Shown: piece after piece, positions 1 to 8,851 of the stretch
Layout: every line of letters begins with the position of its first letter
Numbering within the stretch: the stretch's first letter is position 1
From: a virus
IMG/VR virus record: IMGVR_UViG_3300049043_000080
Location: 1 to 42,605 of that record
DNA length: 42,605 nt
Strand: one strand, 5' to 3'
The notes under the pieces: model-generated
Databases searched by the model: none
What the model was told of the DNA's origin: nothing
What the model saw: the letters and a program-made list of their open reading frames with translations, nothing else
Program-made: the position numbers and the translations under genes

Positions 1-198
1 TTTGGTACCTTTTTCACCGGAAAGGACCCGTAAAGTGATAATGATTATCATCTACATATCACAACGTGCGTGGAGGCCATCAAACCACGTCAAATAATCA
101 ATTATGACGCAGGTATCGTATTAATTGATCTGCATCAACTTAACGTAAAAACAACTTCAGACAATACAAATCAGCGACACTGAATACGGGGCAACCTC

Positions 199-451
199 AT
201 GTCAACGAAGAACAGAACCCGCAGAACAACAACCCGCAACATCCGCTTTCCTAACCAAATGATTGAACAAATTAACATCGCTCTTGAGCAAAAAGGGTCC
301 GGGAATTTTCTCAGCCTGGGTCATTGAAGCCTGCGTCGGAGACTAACGTCAAGTCCGGGAATTTCTCAGCCTGGGTCATTGAAGCCTGCCGTTCGGAGAC
401 TAACACTGAGACAAGAGAGCATATACATCAATTAAAAGTGATGAAGAATGA
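199..451 (+). pseudogene. Lambda right-end small ORF (YlcI/YnfO-like), broken by a duplication
   Basis: Reads MSTKNRTRRTTTRNIRFPNQ at its start, the small basic protein near the lambda right end (about 64 residues, YlcI/YnfO-type as I recall). The frame is lost after about residue 37 because bases 298-353 are repeated at 354-404. The lambda C-terminus and the stop at 449-451 are still recognisable afterwards. Function in lambda is not established. Confidence 0.7.
298..404. repeat. Direct duplication of ~53 bp inside the lambda segment
   Basis: Two near-identical copies (298-353 and 354-404) both begin TCCGGGAATTT and run to GGAGACTAAC. Lambda has one copy here. The copies differ by indels (T4 versus T3; GCGTCGG versus GCCGTTCGG). 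This is most likely a basecalling or polishing artefact that stitched two noisy versions of one stretch, not biology. Confidence 0.85.
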
Positions 452-615
452 ACATCCCGCGTTCTTCCCTCCGAACAGGACGATATTGTAAATTCACTTA
501 ATTACGAGGGCATTGCAGTAATTGAGTTGCAGTTTTACCACTTTCCTGACAGTGACAGACTGCGTGTTGGCTCTGTCACAGACTAAATAGTTTGAATGAT
601 TAGCAGTTATGGTGA

Positions 616-822
616 TCAGTCAACCACCAGGGAATAATCCTTCATATTATTATCGTGCTTCACCAACGCTGCCTCAATTGCTCTGAATGCTTCCAGAGAC
701 ACCTTATGTTCTATACATGCAATTACAACATCAGGGTAACTCATAGAAATGGTGCTATTAAGCATATTTTTTACACGAATCAGATCCACGGAGGGATCAT
801 CAGCAGATTGTTCTTTATTCAT
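616..822 (-). CDS. Lambda hypothetical protein of the right arm (68 aa)
   Basis: An intact 68-codon frame beginning [20 protein letters not shown]. Length and position relative to bor and the 177-residue ORF match the lambda gene annotated at about 47738-47944 (lambdap79). No function is known. It belongs to the control-strand segment and says nothing about the phage in the rest of the window. Confidence 0.85.
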
Positions 823-984
823 TTTGTCGCTCCATGCGCTTGCTCTTCATCTAGCGGTTAAAATATTACTTCAAATCTTTCTGTATGAAGATTTGAGCAC
901 GTTGGCCTTACATACATCTGTCGGTTGTATTTCCCTCCAGAATGCCAGCAGGACCGCACTTTGTTACGCAACCAATACTATTAA

Positions 985-1518
985 GTGAAAACATTCCTAA
1001 TATTTGACATAAATCATCAACAAAACACAAGGAGGTCAGACCAGATTGAAACGATAAAAACGATAATGCAAACTACGCGCCCTCGTATCACATGGAAGGT
1101 TTTACCAATGGCTCAGGTTGCCATTTTTAAAGAAATATTCGATCAAGTGCGAAAAGATTTAGACTGTGAATTGTTTTATTCTGAACTAAAACGTCACAAC
1201 GTCTCACATTATATTTACTATCTAGCCACAGATAATATTCACATCGTGTTAGAAAACGATAACACCGTGTTAATAAAAGGACTTAAAAAGGTTGTAAATG
1301 TTAAATTCTCAAGAAACACGCATCTTATAGAAACGTCCTATGATAGGTTGAAATCAAGAGAAATCACATTTCAGCAATACAGGGAAAATCTTGCTAAAGC
1401 AGGAGTTTTCCGATGGGTTACAAATATCCATGAACATAAAAGATATTACTATACCTTTGATAATTCATTACTATTTACTGAGAGCATTCAGAACACTACA
1501 CAAATCTTTCCACGCTAA
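985..1518 (+). CDS. Lambda putative envelope protein (177 aa, lambdap78)
   Basis: An uninterrupted frame of 177 codons starting at a GTG, equal to the 534-base lambda ORF at about 47042-47575 that is annotated as a putative envelope protein. It lies between bor and the right end in the same orientation as bor, as in lambda. The role is unproven. It is spike-in DNA. Confidence 0.85.
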   Translation: MKTFLIFDINHQQNTRRSDQIETIKTIMQTTRPRITWKVLPMAQVAIFKEIFDQVRKDLDCELFYSELKRHNVSHYIYYLATDNIHIVLENDNTVLIKGLKKVVNVKFSRNTHLIETSYDRLKSREITFQQYRENLAKAGVFRWVTNIHEHKRYYYTFDNSLLFTESIQNTTQIFPR

Positions 1519-1807
1519 ATCATAACGTCCGGTTTCTTCCGTGTCAGCACCGGGGCGTTGGCATAATGCAATACGTGTACGCGCTAAACCCTGTGTGCAT
1601 CGTTTTAATTATTCCCGGACACTCCCGCAGAGAAGTTCCCCGTCAGGGCTGTGGACATAGTTAATCCGGGAATACAATGACGATTCATCGCACCTGACAT
1701 ACATTAATAAATATTAACAATATGAAATTTCAACTCATTGTTTAGGGTTTGTTTAATTTTCTACACATACGATTCTGCGAACTTCAAAAAGCATCGGGAA
1801 TAACACC
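1519..1807. promoter_or_regulatory. Non-coding lambda DNA upstream of bor
   Basis: This 289-base AT-rich stretch holds the leader of bor. I see no ORF of note. In lambda, bor is expressed from its own promoter in lysogens, which must lie here; I did not assign the hexamers. Confidence 0.5.
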
Positions 1808-2101
1808 ATGAAAAAAATGCTACTCGCTACTGCGCTGGCCCTGCTTATTACAGGATGTGCTCAACAGACGTTTACTGTTCAAAACAAACCGGCAGCAGTA
1901 GCACCAAAGGAAACCATCACCCATCATTTCTTCGTTTCTGGAATTGGGCAGAAGAAAACTGTCGATGCAGCCAAAATTTGTGGCGGCGCAGAAAATGTTG
2001 TTAAAACAGAAACCCAGCAAACATTCGTAAATGGATTGCTCGGTTTTATTACTTTAGGCATTTATACTCCGCTGGAAGCGCGTGTGTATTGCTCACAATA
2101 A
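1808..2101 (+). CDS. bor: Bor outer-membrane lipoprotein (lambda)
   Basis: The 97-residue product starts MKKMLLATALALLITGCAQQ: a basic n-region, a hydrophobic core and the lipobox LITGC with lipidated Cys17. This is lambda Bor, expressed by lysogens and linked to serum resistance in E. coli (homologous to Iss). The frame is intact. Because it sits in the control strand it must not be reported as a virulence gene of this sample. Confidence 0.95.
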   Translation: MKKMLLATALALLITGCAQQTFTVQNKPAAVAPKETITHHFFVSGIGQKKTVDAAKICGGAENVVKTETQQTFVNGLLGFITLGIYTPLEARVYCSQ

Positions 2102-2132
2102 TTGCATGAGTTGCCCATCGATATGGGCAACT

Positions 2133-2593
2133 CTATCTGCACTGCTCATTAATATACTTCTGGGTTCCTTCCAGTTGTTTTTGCATAGTGATCAGCCTCT
2201 CTCTGAGGGTGAAATAATCCCGTTCAGCGGTGTCTGCCAGTCGGGGGAGGCTGCATTATCCACGCCGGAGGCGGTGGTGGCTTCACGCACTGACTGACAG
2301 ACTGCTTTGATGTGCAACCGACGACGACCAGCGGCAACATCATCACGCAGAGCATCATTTTCAGCTTTAGCATCAGCTAACTCCTTCGTGTATTTTGCAT
2401 CGAGCGCAGCAACATCACGCTGACGCATCTGCATGTCAGTAATTGCCGCGTTCGCCAGCTTCAGTTCTCTGGCATTTTTGTCGCGCTGGGCTTTGTAGGT
2501 AATGGCGTTATCACGGTAATGATTAACAGCCCATGACAGGCAGACGATGATGCAGATAACCAGAGCGGAGATAATCGCGGTGACTCTGCTCAT
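2133..2593 (-). CDS. Rz: Rz inner-membrane spanin subunit (lambda), frameshifted
   Basis: The N-terminus [20 protein letters not shown] is the signal-anchor of lambda Rz, followed by its long coiled-coil periplasmic domain. Rz pairs with Rz1 to fuse inner and outer membranes in the last step of lysis. One C is missing from a C6 run near 2246-2250, so the read frame runs into the Rz1 frame and ends PSERG. The true Rz stop is at 2133-2135. The start overlaps the end of R by four bases, as in lambda. Confidence 0.92.
2192..2373 (-). CDS. Rz1: Rz1 outer-membrane spanin lipoprotein (lambda), nested in Rz
   Basis: In the alternative frame inside Rz there is [20 protein letters not shown], the lipoprotein signal of Rz1 with lipobox VVGC, followed by the proline-rich stretch. 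The nested span is 182 nt, one short of the 183 nt of a 60-residue Rz1. This confirms a single-base deletion in the C-run near 2246. Confidence 0.88.
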
Positions 2594-3066
2594 ACATCAA
2601 TCTCTCTGACCGTTCCGCCCGCTTCTTTGAATTTTGCAATCAGGCTGTCAGCCTTATGCTCGAACTGACCATAACCAGCGCCCGGCAGTGAAGCCCAGAT
2701 ATTGCTGCAACGGTCGATTGCCTGACGGATATCACCACGATCAATCATAGGTAAAGCGCCACGCTCCTTAATCTGCTGCAATGCCACAGCGTCCTGACTT
2801 TTCGGAGAGAAGTCTTTCAGGCCAAGCTGCTTGCGGTAGGCATCCCACCAACGGGAAAGAAGCTGGTAGCGTCCGGCGCCTGTTGATTTGAGTTTTGGGT
2901 TTAGCGTGACAAGTTTGCGAGGGTGATCGGAGTAATCAGTAAATAGCTCTCCGCCTACAATGACGTCATAACCATGATTTCTGGTTTTCTGACGTCCGTT
3001 ATCAGTTCCCTCCGACCACGCCAGCATATCGAGGAACGCCTTACGTTGATTATTGATTTCTACCAT
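2590..3066 (-). CDS. R: Lambda endolysin R (lytic transglycosylase)
   Basis: The 158-residue product begins [20 protein letters not shown], which is lambda R. It cleaves the glycosidic bond of peptidoglycan as a transglycosylase; catalytic Glu19 is in AWSEGTDN. It lacks a signal sequence and depends on the S holin for release. The frame is intact. The start overlaps the end of S, and Rz follows with a four-base overlap, the normal lambda lysis cassette. Confidence 0.97.
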   Translation of the reverse strand: MVEINNQRKAFLDMLAWSEGTDNGRQKTRNHGYDVIVGGELFTDYSDHPRKLVTLNPKLKSTGAGRYQLLSRWWDAYRKQLGLKDFSPKSQDAVALQQIKERGALPMIDRGDIRQAIDRCSNIWASLPGAGYGQFEHKADSLIAKFKEAGGTVREIDV

Positions 3067-3373
3067 CTTCTACTCCGGCTTTTTTAGCAGCGAAGCGTTT
3101 GATAAGCGAACCAATCGAGTCAGTACCGATGTAGCCGATAAACACGCTCGTTATATAAGCGAGATTGCTACTTAGTCCGGCGAAGTCGAGAAGGTCACGA
3201 ATGAACTAGGCGATAATGGCGCACATCGTTGCGTCGATTACTGTTTTTGTAAACGCACCGCCATTATATCTGCCGCGAAGGTACGCCATTGCAAACGCAA
3301 GGATTGCCCCGATGCCTTGTTCCTTTGCCGCGAGAATGGCGGCCAACAGGTCATGTTTTTCTGGCATCTTCAT
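3050..3373 (-). CDS. S: Lambda holin S carrying the Sam7 amber mutation
   Basis: From ATG at 3371-3373 the product reads [20 protein letters not shown], the S107 start; the internal Met3 start gives S105. The length of 107 codons plus stop matches lambda. Codon 56, normally Trp (TGG), is TAG at 3206-3208, so the as-read protein stops after ..MCAIIA. Translation resumes [10 protein letters not shown] immediately after. This is exactly Sam7, the marker of lambda cI857 Sam7 DNA sold as a standard, and is decisive for the origin of this segment. Confidence 0.97.
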
Positions 3374-3510
3374 GTCTTACCCCCAATAAGGGGATTTGCT
3401 CTATTTAATTAGGAATAAGGTCGATTACTGATAGAACAAATCCAGGCTACTGTGTTTAGTAATCAGATTTGTTCGTGACCGATATGCACGGGCAAAACGG
3501 CAGGAGGTTG

Positions 3511-3563
3511 TTAGCGCAAAAAAAAAATTCCAAAAAAAAAATTCCAAAAAAAAAAGCGACTAA
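3511..3563. other. Synthetic homopolymer tail and chimeric junction
   Basis: Three runs of 9-10 A separated by TTCC precede GCGACTAA and then unrelated phage DNA. The pattern is typical of a designed primer tail and I recall it from the nanopore control amplicon, which continues ACAAACACAATCTGATGGC; here the continuation is lost and phage coding sequence begins. The exact break is within about 3561-3565. Confidence 0.85.
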
Positions 3564-3816
3564 GAACGTCATTCCCGCCTAAAGGAAGCTCGTAAATGTA
3601 ATTGTCGGCTTGTAAGCCATAAACCTTTTTGTCAATGGCCCAATACTGAATGCCGATGTTGATCAGGTTCGACAACACATAAAACAGACTGCGCTTGGCA
3701 GACTGAATCTGCTCATCAGTAAGCTCTTCGGCAAGTTTCCCGGCCCGCCTCGCTCCGCTGTCAATCAAATCTTGGACAGTAACAACGGTCGTCCCAACTG
3801 TGCCTGAATAAGCCAT
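3563..3816 (-). CDS. Phage structural protein, truncated by the lambda junction
   Basis: The frame starts at ATG 3816, one base below the previous stop, and runs about 84 codons: MAYSGTVGTTVVTVQDLIDS at the start, a helical segment, then YIYELPLGGNDVL at the junction. The remaining C-terminal residues of the open frame come from the control strand. Homologues that I remember from freshwater phages are much longer virion proteins that continue past GGNDVLNALYRT. Position after the small head genes suggests a connector or tail component. This is inference. Confidence 0.7.
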
Positions 3817-4364
3817 CTACCACCCCGGACAATTCCAACGCTTCATGGACGCTCTTGCTCGACTGCCACGTTCGCTTTTTTCTGCGACCGGCCCCATCCT
3901 CGCACAAAACGAATCCCTGCGCTTGCCGCCTTCAGGTTGTGGCGCTTTCAAATGCGATCGGTTTCACGGTTGTATTTGGCCCTGCCTTTAGCAGTAAGCC
4001 CTGCGCCCTGTTCAGCAGGCAACTTCTCTCCGCGACCTATTGCCAGCGAAACGCCACCCTTCGCATACTTTGCAGTCTTCGCAGATTCTTTGAAGGCTTC
4101 AGCAGTCGGCGCTCCGGGTGATCCGGGCTTTCGCATCTTTTCGCCAGAACCATGAGCAATTCGCTCTTGCTTGGCATGGATGTTTGCATACAACCCACCA
4201 CCTGCCATCTTTTCAGGCAGCTTTCCGTATGCTTTCTTTTTGACGTTGGAGTGCGTGTATTCGGCTGCTTTGTCCTGCGTCATCCCAAATTTTTTGGCAA
4301 CGCTTGGATCATGCTCAATAGCTTTCATTAACCGAAACTGAGCTTTTGATTTGGCGGGCATCAT
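3817..4364 (-). CDS. Small basic phage protein with SFCARM / RWNCPGW C-terminal motif
   Basis: Begins MMPAKSKAQFRLMKAIEHDP and continues to GLTAKGRAKYNRET; a one-base error near 3950 then shifts the frame. The following frame reads KRRDSFCARMGPVAEKSE and ends RWNCPGW before a stop at 3817-3819. The ending with SFCARM and RWNC is a recurring module of phage structural-region proteins (DUF6321 as I recall). It is lysine-rich and may bind DNA or fold on assembly; function unknown. The start overlaps the upstream frame with ATGATG, and the stop abuts the next ATG. Confidence 0.75.
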
Positions 4365-4490
4365 GTCATCCTAAATATGCAAGCGATCGCTGACGGAATT
4401 GCAGGAAACGCCGGAGAGCCATTTTCCGGCAACGCCTCAACAGTTACCGATGCATTCGTCGGAACCCAATAAATTTGAATTTGATCGTTT

Positions 4491-4775
4491 TTAACCGCAA
4501 AAAATTGTGACAGCCGCACTTGTTGGCAGGGTCACATGAATGTTTGCGCTGAAGCGAATGCCGTTACCCGGAATCAGTGTTGAAATCGGCGTCAATGGTG
4601 CGGCAGGAATGTTAATTTTCAACAATACATCGCCGGATGCGCTACCGTCTCGGAAAATAACCTCGCCAGCCGTTCCACCGGGGGCGAGTTGATACCCGGC
4701 TAAATTCGTCGCGCCAGCGTAAATTGTTCCAGTCGCATCAGCGTGTGCCGAAAATACATTCGTCAATGTTGACAT
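4491..4775 (-). CDS. Small beta-rich head protein (decoration-like)
   Basis: A 94-residue frame starting MSTLTNVFSAHADATGTIYA and ending TSAAVTIFCG. The pattern of short beta strands with Gly-Gly-Thr turns resembles small capsid-surface or head-associated proteins common in this phage group; homologues often end VTVFYG, so the stop at 4491 may be real. A second frame (4361-4493) reads DQIQIYWVPTNASVTVEALP to a stop overlapping the next ATG. If one T of the T6 run at 4501 is spurious, the two form one 137-residue protein. An intrinsic terminator lies just upstream. Confidence 0.7.
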   Translation of the reverse strand: MSTLTNVFSAHADATGTIYAGATNLAGYQLAPGGTAGEVIFRDGSASGDVLLKINIPAAPLTPISTLIPGNGIRFSANIHVTLPTSAAVTIFCG

Positions 4776-4789
4776 TTATGTCTCCAATT

Positions 4790-4811
4790 AAAAGCGGGGG
4801 CCGAAGCCCCC
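4790..4811 (-). terminator. Intrinsic terminator with UUCG tetraloop
   Basis: Read on the minus strand: GGGGGC-TTCG-GCCCCC followed by GCTTTTAATT. A perfect 6-bp GC stem with an extra-stable UUCG loop and a U tract. It lies after the gene ending at 4818 and 20 bases before the ATG at 4775, so it can insulate or attenuate the last head genes. Confidence 0.75.
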
Positions 4812-4817
4812 ACTTTG

Positions 4818-5156
4818 TCAGCACTTTACCGAACCGCCGCGCTTCTTCCCGGGGCTAACCGTAACCGATTCTTTCAGTCCGGGTCACAGCTTCGCCAGTG
4901 TTCTTGGCATCGCTGGACTAAACAAACTCTTCACCCCTTGATAAATTCTTTTGGGAAGATTGATAACCGCTTCACGGTCGGCAATGTTCTCCGCAGTCAT
5001 GTCCTTGTAGAACTGATCATACGGATCACCACCCTTCTTCATCTTCATGTCACTATATTTGCTGTATTTCTCGTTTGTGTCAGCTTTGGCAGCTTTTACA
5101 TTCGAGGCATTTTCAGCTTCATAGTTTCTTTGAAGTTTGCGCTCGGCAGGGGTCAT
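4818..5156 (-). CDS. Small charged phage protein, unknown function
   Basis: Starts MTPAERKLQRNYEAENASNV, strongly charged and helical, with MKMKKGGDPYDQFYKDMTAE in the middle. After about residue 89 a frameshift near 4890 is needed; the other frame gives LKESVTVSPGKKRGGSVKC and a stop at 4818-4820. The GKKRGGSVK ending resembles the Lys/Gly tails of neighbouring genes. The start overlaps the upstream stop as ATGA, so it is translationally coupled. About 113 residues when repaired. Confidence 0.7.
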
Positions 5157-5888
5157 GACTTCCCCACCTTTTTGAACGTCCCCGACAACCGGCTAATACT
5201 CACCGGAGCCGAAGGCGTCTTGCGGCCTTGAGGCATTGCTACGGGGCGACCGCTGTCAACTTTTCCCCCGTAGCAAAAGCTTTTTTTGTGGCACCACCTT
5301 TTTTGTAGCCACCACCATTAGCTTTTGCCACGCCACCAGTAGCATAACCACCGTCATTGCCAAGCTTCACACCACCAGTCTTGGCAGGGCTGTGGTCAGG
5401 CTTGGCAGTAACCATCTTCGTCTCACCCTTCTCAGACTTGATGATGCCACCAGACTTGTAACCACCTTGACCATTGACTACACCACCAGTAGCCAGACCC
5501 TTATGGGCCTTACTGGCCGGCTTGCCCTCATCGGATTTGAGTTCTTTCTCAATCTTGCCCATTTTGGACATCTCGGCTTTATGCTCGGCTTTCGATTCGC
5601 CGCCTTCAGCCTTGCCGCCTTTCTTCATCATCGCAGCAGCGCGACCAATAGGGCAGCAGGAGCGCCTGCACCCATAGCCATCATTGCGCGACGACGAGCG
5701 GCCATCGAGGGTTTCATCGGCACGAGCGGCATCATCCCGCCACGAGCAGGCGCAGCAGGCATAGCCGCTTCGTCAGGCCCGGGAAGTCCACCAATTGCCA
5801 TCTTCTTAACGTGCCCGCCTTTTTTGAGCTTAAGCTCTACAGACGGTTCCGTGGTCATCATTTTGACCATCGGCTTAAACTGACCCAT
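5153..5888 (-). CDS. Lys/Gly-rich low-complexity structural-region protein
   Basis: Two or more frameshifts (near 5640 and 5255) join three pieces: an N-terminus MGQFKPMVKMMTTEPSVELK with Ala/Met/Pro-rich segments, a middle of repeated GGV/GGY/KKGG motifs (TGGVVNGQGGYKSGGIIKSE), and a tail PVSISRLSGTFKKVGKS. About 243 residues, very basic, no catalytic motif. Such KGG proteins are frequent in the head-gene cluster of freshwater phages; a packaged or DNA-associated role is a guess. ATG 5888 is preferred over the upstream TTG. The stop overlaps the next start (ATGA). Confidence 0.72.
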
Positions 5889-6046
5889 TTTCAACTCCTT
5901 CGGTTTCTGGCATATCGAGCCTGAGAAGCAGCGCCTTCATTACATCAATTGCCGCCTGAGAAGCCACCGCAACATCAGTCAGCATGGTTGCGCTGAGTTT
6001 CCATCTTGGCAATCTCTGCTTTCAGGAATTCGCCGGTAATCTGCAT
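5875..6046 (-). CDS. Very small helical phage protein (~56 aa)
   Basis: From ATG 6046 it reads MQITGEFLKAEIAKMETQRN, then after one base error VAVASQAAIDVMKALLLRLD and ends ENGSV with a stop at 5875-5877. The start overlaps the stop of the upstream gene (TGATG) and the end overlaps the start of the next, a tightly coupled arrangement. It is likely a short coiled-coil assembly factor or filler; nothing specific can be said. Confidence 0.6.
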
Positions 6047-6619
6047 CAGAGGCGCTCGCGCATGATGTAGTAAGGCGTACCAGTCGAATCGACAATCTTG
6101 ATCGACTTAGTATGCGTACCCGCTACAACGCCTTGCACCATCGCAGTCGGGACATTCATCAGGTTCGCAACCGTACCCGTACCGCTGTTCGTGAAACGGA
6201 TAAACGAAGCATTCGTCCAAGTGCCACCAGACGCAAAATCCGGAATCAACTTGCAGCGAGGCGATCGTGCCGCCCGGATTCGTCGATGTACCACCAAGGG
6301 TTACACGCAGCGCATTGCCAGCACCCGAAATCGTTCCCGATCCATTGATCGACAACGAAATATGAGCGCCGTTAATCGTGCCGCCAGCAGCAGCACCCGC
6401 GCCAGTCACCACCGAATACGCACGAAGCGTCTCGCCGGAACCAGTGCTGGTAAAGGTCAGTTTGGAATAGTTAAGACGGGTATCGCCCGTCGCAGCAGAA
6501 GTCGTACCGTAAGAACTCGAAATGTTCTGCGCGGTAGTGACCGAAATAGGATCGGTCGAAGTTCCACCAATAAAGCCGTTGAGCGACTTTACCGGCCCGG
6601 AAAAAGTAGTCTGAGCCAT
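6046..6619 (-). CDS. Head decoration/fibre-like protein, Ser/Thr/Gly-rich
   Basis: Starts MAQTTFSGPVKSLNGFIGGT, a start motif (TTFSGPV..NGF) widely shared by small surface proteins near phage capsid genes. Ser/Thr/Gly-rich predicted beta strands follow. After residue ~125 a frameshift near 6240 leads to ASGGTWTNASFIRFTNSGTG and the end PYYIMRERL. About 190 residues. Its place just downstream of the major capsid gene supports a capsid surface role. The start follows a spacer containing the capsid gene terminator. Confidence 0.75.
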
Positions 6620-6696
6620 TTTATTACCTCATGCACGAGTCGCCTGTCCGTCTGTGCATCGTTCGCTAGGCCGATCTGACAGGCTCAATGTCCTGT

Positions 6697-6728
6697 AAAA
6701 TCCCCCGGTCAGTTTCCCAACCGAGGGG
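6697..6728 (-). terminator. Intrinsic terminator after the major capsid gene
   Basis: On the minus strand CCCCTCGGT (6728-6720) pairs with ACCGGGGG (6709-6702), one bulged T, a ten-base loop, then ATTTT. Terminators directly after the capsid gene are common in tailed phages. Its position argues that the capsid ORF really stops at 6738 and that the longer open frame to 6629 is due to a lost base. Confidence 0.65.
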
Positions 6729-6737
6729 CTTACTGCT

Positions 6738-7651
6738 TTAGACCCGGGAGTGCCGTAAACGGCACGAGGATCAGTGAAGCCAACGTCGTAACGCTCGGTC
6801 GCCTTATAACGCATGGAGTCGGTTTCAAAATCACCTTCCATCGTTTTCTCAAGCTTCCGACGCATCATCAGCTTCATGCCTTCGGGGGCATCGGTCTGAA
6901 CCCACCAAGCGGTCGAAGAAGTCAGACGCGAAAGAACCGCCGCACCTTCATCAAGCAGACCGATAGACTTGATCGGGTTGATGTCGTTGTCAGCAGTGCC
7001 AGAACGCAGCACAGACTTCAACAGAATTTCCGCTTGGAAGACGTTGCCCGGAGCAACAATCAACTGACGGGGAACCAGACGAATCTTCTTGCCGTTGTTA
7101 TCCACAGCCTGACGGATTTGGATAAGCATCTGCTCGAGCGAAGTCTGCGAAAGAACCGCAGCCGTCGTCAGAAGATTGCTGAAAGTGCCGTTCACAATCG
7201 GGTGAGCGTTGCTGTTAAGAGCAACACCGTCGCCGCCGGGATACGAGCCGTTGAACGCCACATTCAGCACGTTCGCAGCAAGCGTCTCCTTCGTCTCAAT
7301 CAGCGACTGAGCAAGGTGACGAGCGTAAACCTGACCAATACGGATGTGGTCGCCGTCCTCAACAAGCACTTTCGTCAGAGCAAAGGCCAGGCCATAGACC
7401 TTGTAGACGTAACGCTTGAGGAAGAGCACACCGCCCTGCTGATAGGTCACCGGGGTGCCATCAGGAAGCTGCGGAGCCGCGCCAAAACCGTACAGGACGG
7501 GTTCTTCGTGGTAGTTGCGGGGGATACCTTGCTGCTCGCGGAAAACACGCGACCATTCATCGGTACGTTGATCGTAAACACCATCGAAACATTCATTCAG
7601 AATAGGTTCAACGATGGAACGAAAGTCGGTACTACGCATCGGGGCTGCCAT
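6738..7651 (-). CDS. Major capsid protein (HK97-fold, Mu gpT-like)
   Basis: A long unbroken frame starting MAAPMRSTDFRSIVEPILNE. Capsid hallmarks are visible: an N-terminal helical region, the phrase RRKLEKTMEGDFETDSMRYK typical of the P-domain end, and the C-terminal ERYDVGFTDPRAVYGTPG. As read, the frame continues to 6629. One missing G at 6743-6748 would give PGV and stop at 6738-6740, about 304 residues, just before a strong terminator. Neighbours (scaffold-like, decoration, portal upstream) agree. The protein would form the icosahedral shell. Confidence 0.85.
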
Positions 7652-7665
7652 GTCTTAGCCCTCCT

Positions 7666-8290
7666 TTACACTGCAACCGGCGTGTAATTCGTGCCGGAGA
7701 CACGAATCTGACCGTATTGATGTTGAGCAATCGTCGCACGAACGATCACATAGTCGTCGCCCCAATTGTTATCGGGGTACGGGGCAATGTCGATGATTTC
7801 GCATCTGCGCTTCACCGTTTGCGCCAACCAGCGTCGTCGAAAGACGCGCTTGCGACAGACCCGTAGTGGTCGAACCGGCAGTCGTATCCGTCAGATCGGC
7901 TTCATCGCCAACCGACGTTTGCGCCAGCGTACCGTTTGACTGAATTTCATAAACAATGTTGGGGTCGCTGTAGAAGTACGCCACCACCGAACCAGTCTGG
8001 AACGATTCGTTCGCAGGCCAATAGTTCGACACGCGACGCCGACCAGTCGAATCCGTCCACTCAACGCCCGCAAAGGCACCGAGAAACGCATCGCCAGCAG
8101 CGGCAACAACAATATAACCACCCGTATCCATCTTGACCGGCTGGCCCTTCAGGATGGTCGTGGCATAACCAGCCGACACATTCCCGCTAGTGGATACTGC
8201 TTGAATTCCGTTTGCCAACGCCTGAGCGCGATCCAGACCAGAAGGATGGAACGCAGGACGCAGGCCGAACGGAGCATTAGTCGCAGACAT
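7666..8290 (-). CDS. Head protein of the capsid operon (coat-associated)
   Basis: Starts MSATNAPFGLRPAFHPSGLD, a strongly conserved opening in many phages of this type, then a compact beta-rich domain with YWPANESFQTGSVVAYFYSD. A one-base error near 7805 breaks the frame; afterwards it reads IIDIAPYPDNNWGDDYVIVR and stops at 7666-7668. About 207 residues. It precedes the major capsid gene with a 15-base gap containing AAGGAGGG. It is probably a second coat or decoration component; no enzyme motif. Confidence 0.78.
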
Positions 8291-8306
8291 AATGAACTCC
8301 TTGAGA

Positions 8307-8849
8307 TTACCCGGAAAATACCGGAGTTTTCACGTTTCGGTCTAAATCGCCAAATCCTTCGCCTTCGACTCGGCCCAAGCTTTTGCCTGAACTGTCTCGC
8401 GCACCCTGAAGATTCTCCAACTGAACCCTGATTTTGTCAGTCTCAGCCATCGGAGCTTCATGGTGCATATGCAACATTGCATCCTGATAAATTTCCATCG
8501 GAAGCTTATAAAGAAGCAATTCATTGCAAGCGATAAAACCAGTATGTTCTCCAGCCTTTACGCGATAATTTTCAAACCCGGGCAGTTCTTCCGCTTTAAC
8601 GGGAACATAACCAAGCCGAATTCGCTTGTCGATGCTGTCGTAGCTATTGGTCGTCGATAACCAGCAAAGGTGCCACCCGGGAATATCCGGGGTCTTTGGC
8701 AGCGCACTTTGTGTCCACTCATCGCTCCACATCTTCCGACGTTCCTGCGCTGACATGAACGAGTTCTCAACAGCAGTACGGCTGGCGTCCTCGCTTGAAC
8801 GAGTTTCGCGTCCACCGGCACTGAGAGACTTTTTAAGACGAGAATCCAT
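8307..8849 (-). CDS. Conserved head-region protein, unknown function
   Basis: An intact 180-residue frame, one of few without indels. It starts MDSRLKKSLSAGGRETRSSE and contains RRKMWSDEWTQSALPKTPDI and HLCWLSTTNSYDSIDKRIRL. The tryptophan-rich centre is highly characteristic of a conserved protein between scaffold-like and coat genes in freshwater phages, from memory. The C-terminus is charged and helical. It is likely an assembly factor. The start lies two bases below the stop of the scaffold-like gene. Confidence 0.72.
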   Translation of the reverse strand: MDSRLKKSLSAGGRETRSSEDASRTAVENSFMSAQERRKMWSDEWTQSALPKTPDIPGWHLCWLSTTNSYDSIDKRIRLGYVPVKAEELPGFENYRVKAGEHTGFIACNELLLYKLPMEIYQDAMLHMHHEAPMAETDKIRVQLENLQGARDSSGKSLGRVEGEGFGDLDRNVKTPVFSG

Positions 8850-8851
8850 AA

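Larger units (their letters stand above)
1..3563. other. Lambda Sam7 control-strand segment (sequencing spike-in, not part of the phage)
   Basis: The genes here (S, R, Rz, Rz1, bor and the right-end ORFs) are in lambda order and their proteins match lambda as I know it, apart from indels. S has an in-frame amber at codon 56 (3206-3208), the Sam7 mutation. The left edge reads GGTACC-T5-CACCGG before lambda sequence. The right edge (3511-3556) has three A9-A10 tracts separated by TTCC and then GCGACTAA, which does not fit natural lambda. My recollection of the Oxford Nanopore DNA control strand, a 3.6 kb amplicon of the lambda right end with such tails, fits both ends. The downstream phage uses a different gene set, so I infer ligation or read chimerism. 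Confidence 0.95.

Noticed and set aside
298-404. A biological tandem duplication or recombination site
   Set aside because: It lies in a synthetic control with known single-copy sequence; indel differences between copies point to read artefact.
1808-3373. A lambdoid lysis cassette plus bor as part of the environmental phage
   Set aside because: The Sam7 amber, synthetic tails and abrupt loss of lambda content at 3563 show it is the sequencing control.
3511-3816. A 101-residue protein with Phe-rich C-terminus
   Set aside because: The last residues (RFFFWNFFFGIFFLR) are translation of the poly-A/TTCC primer tail.
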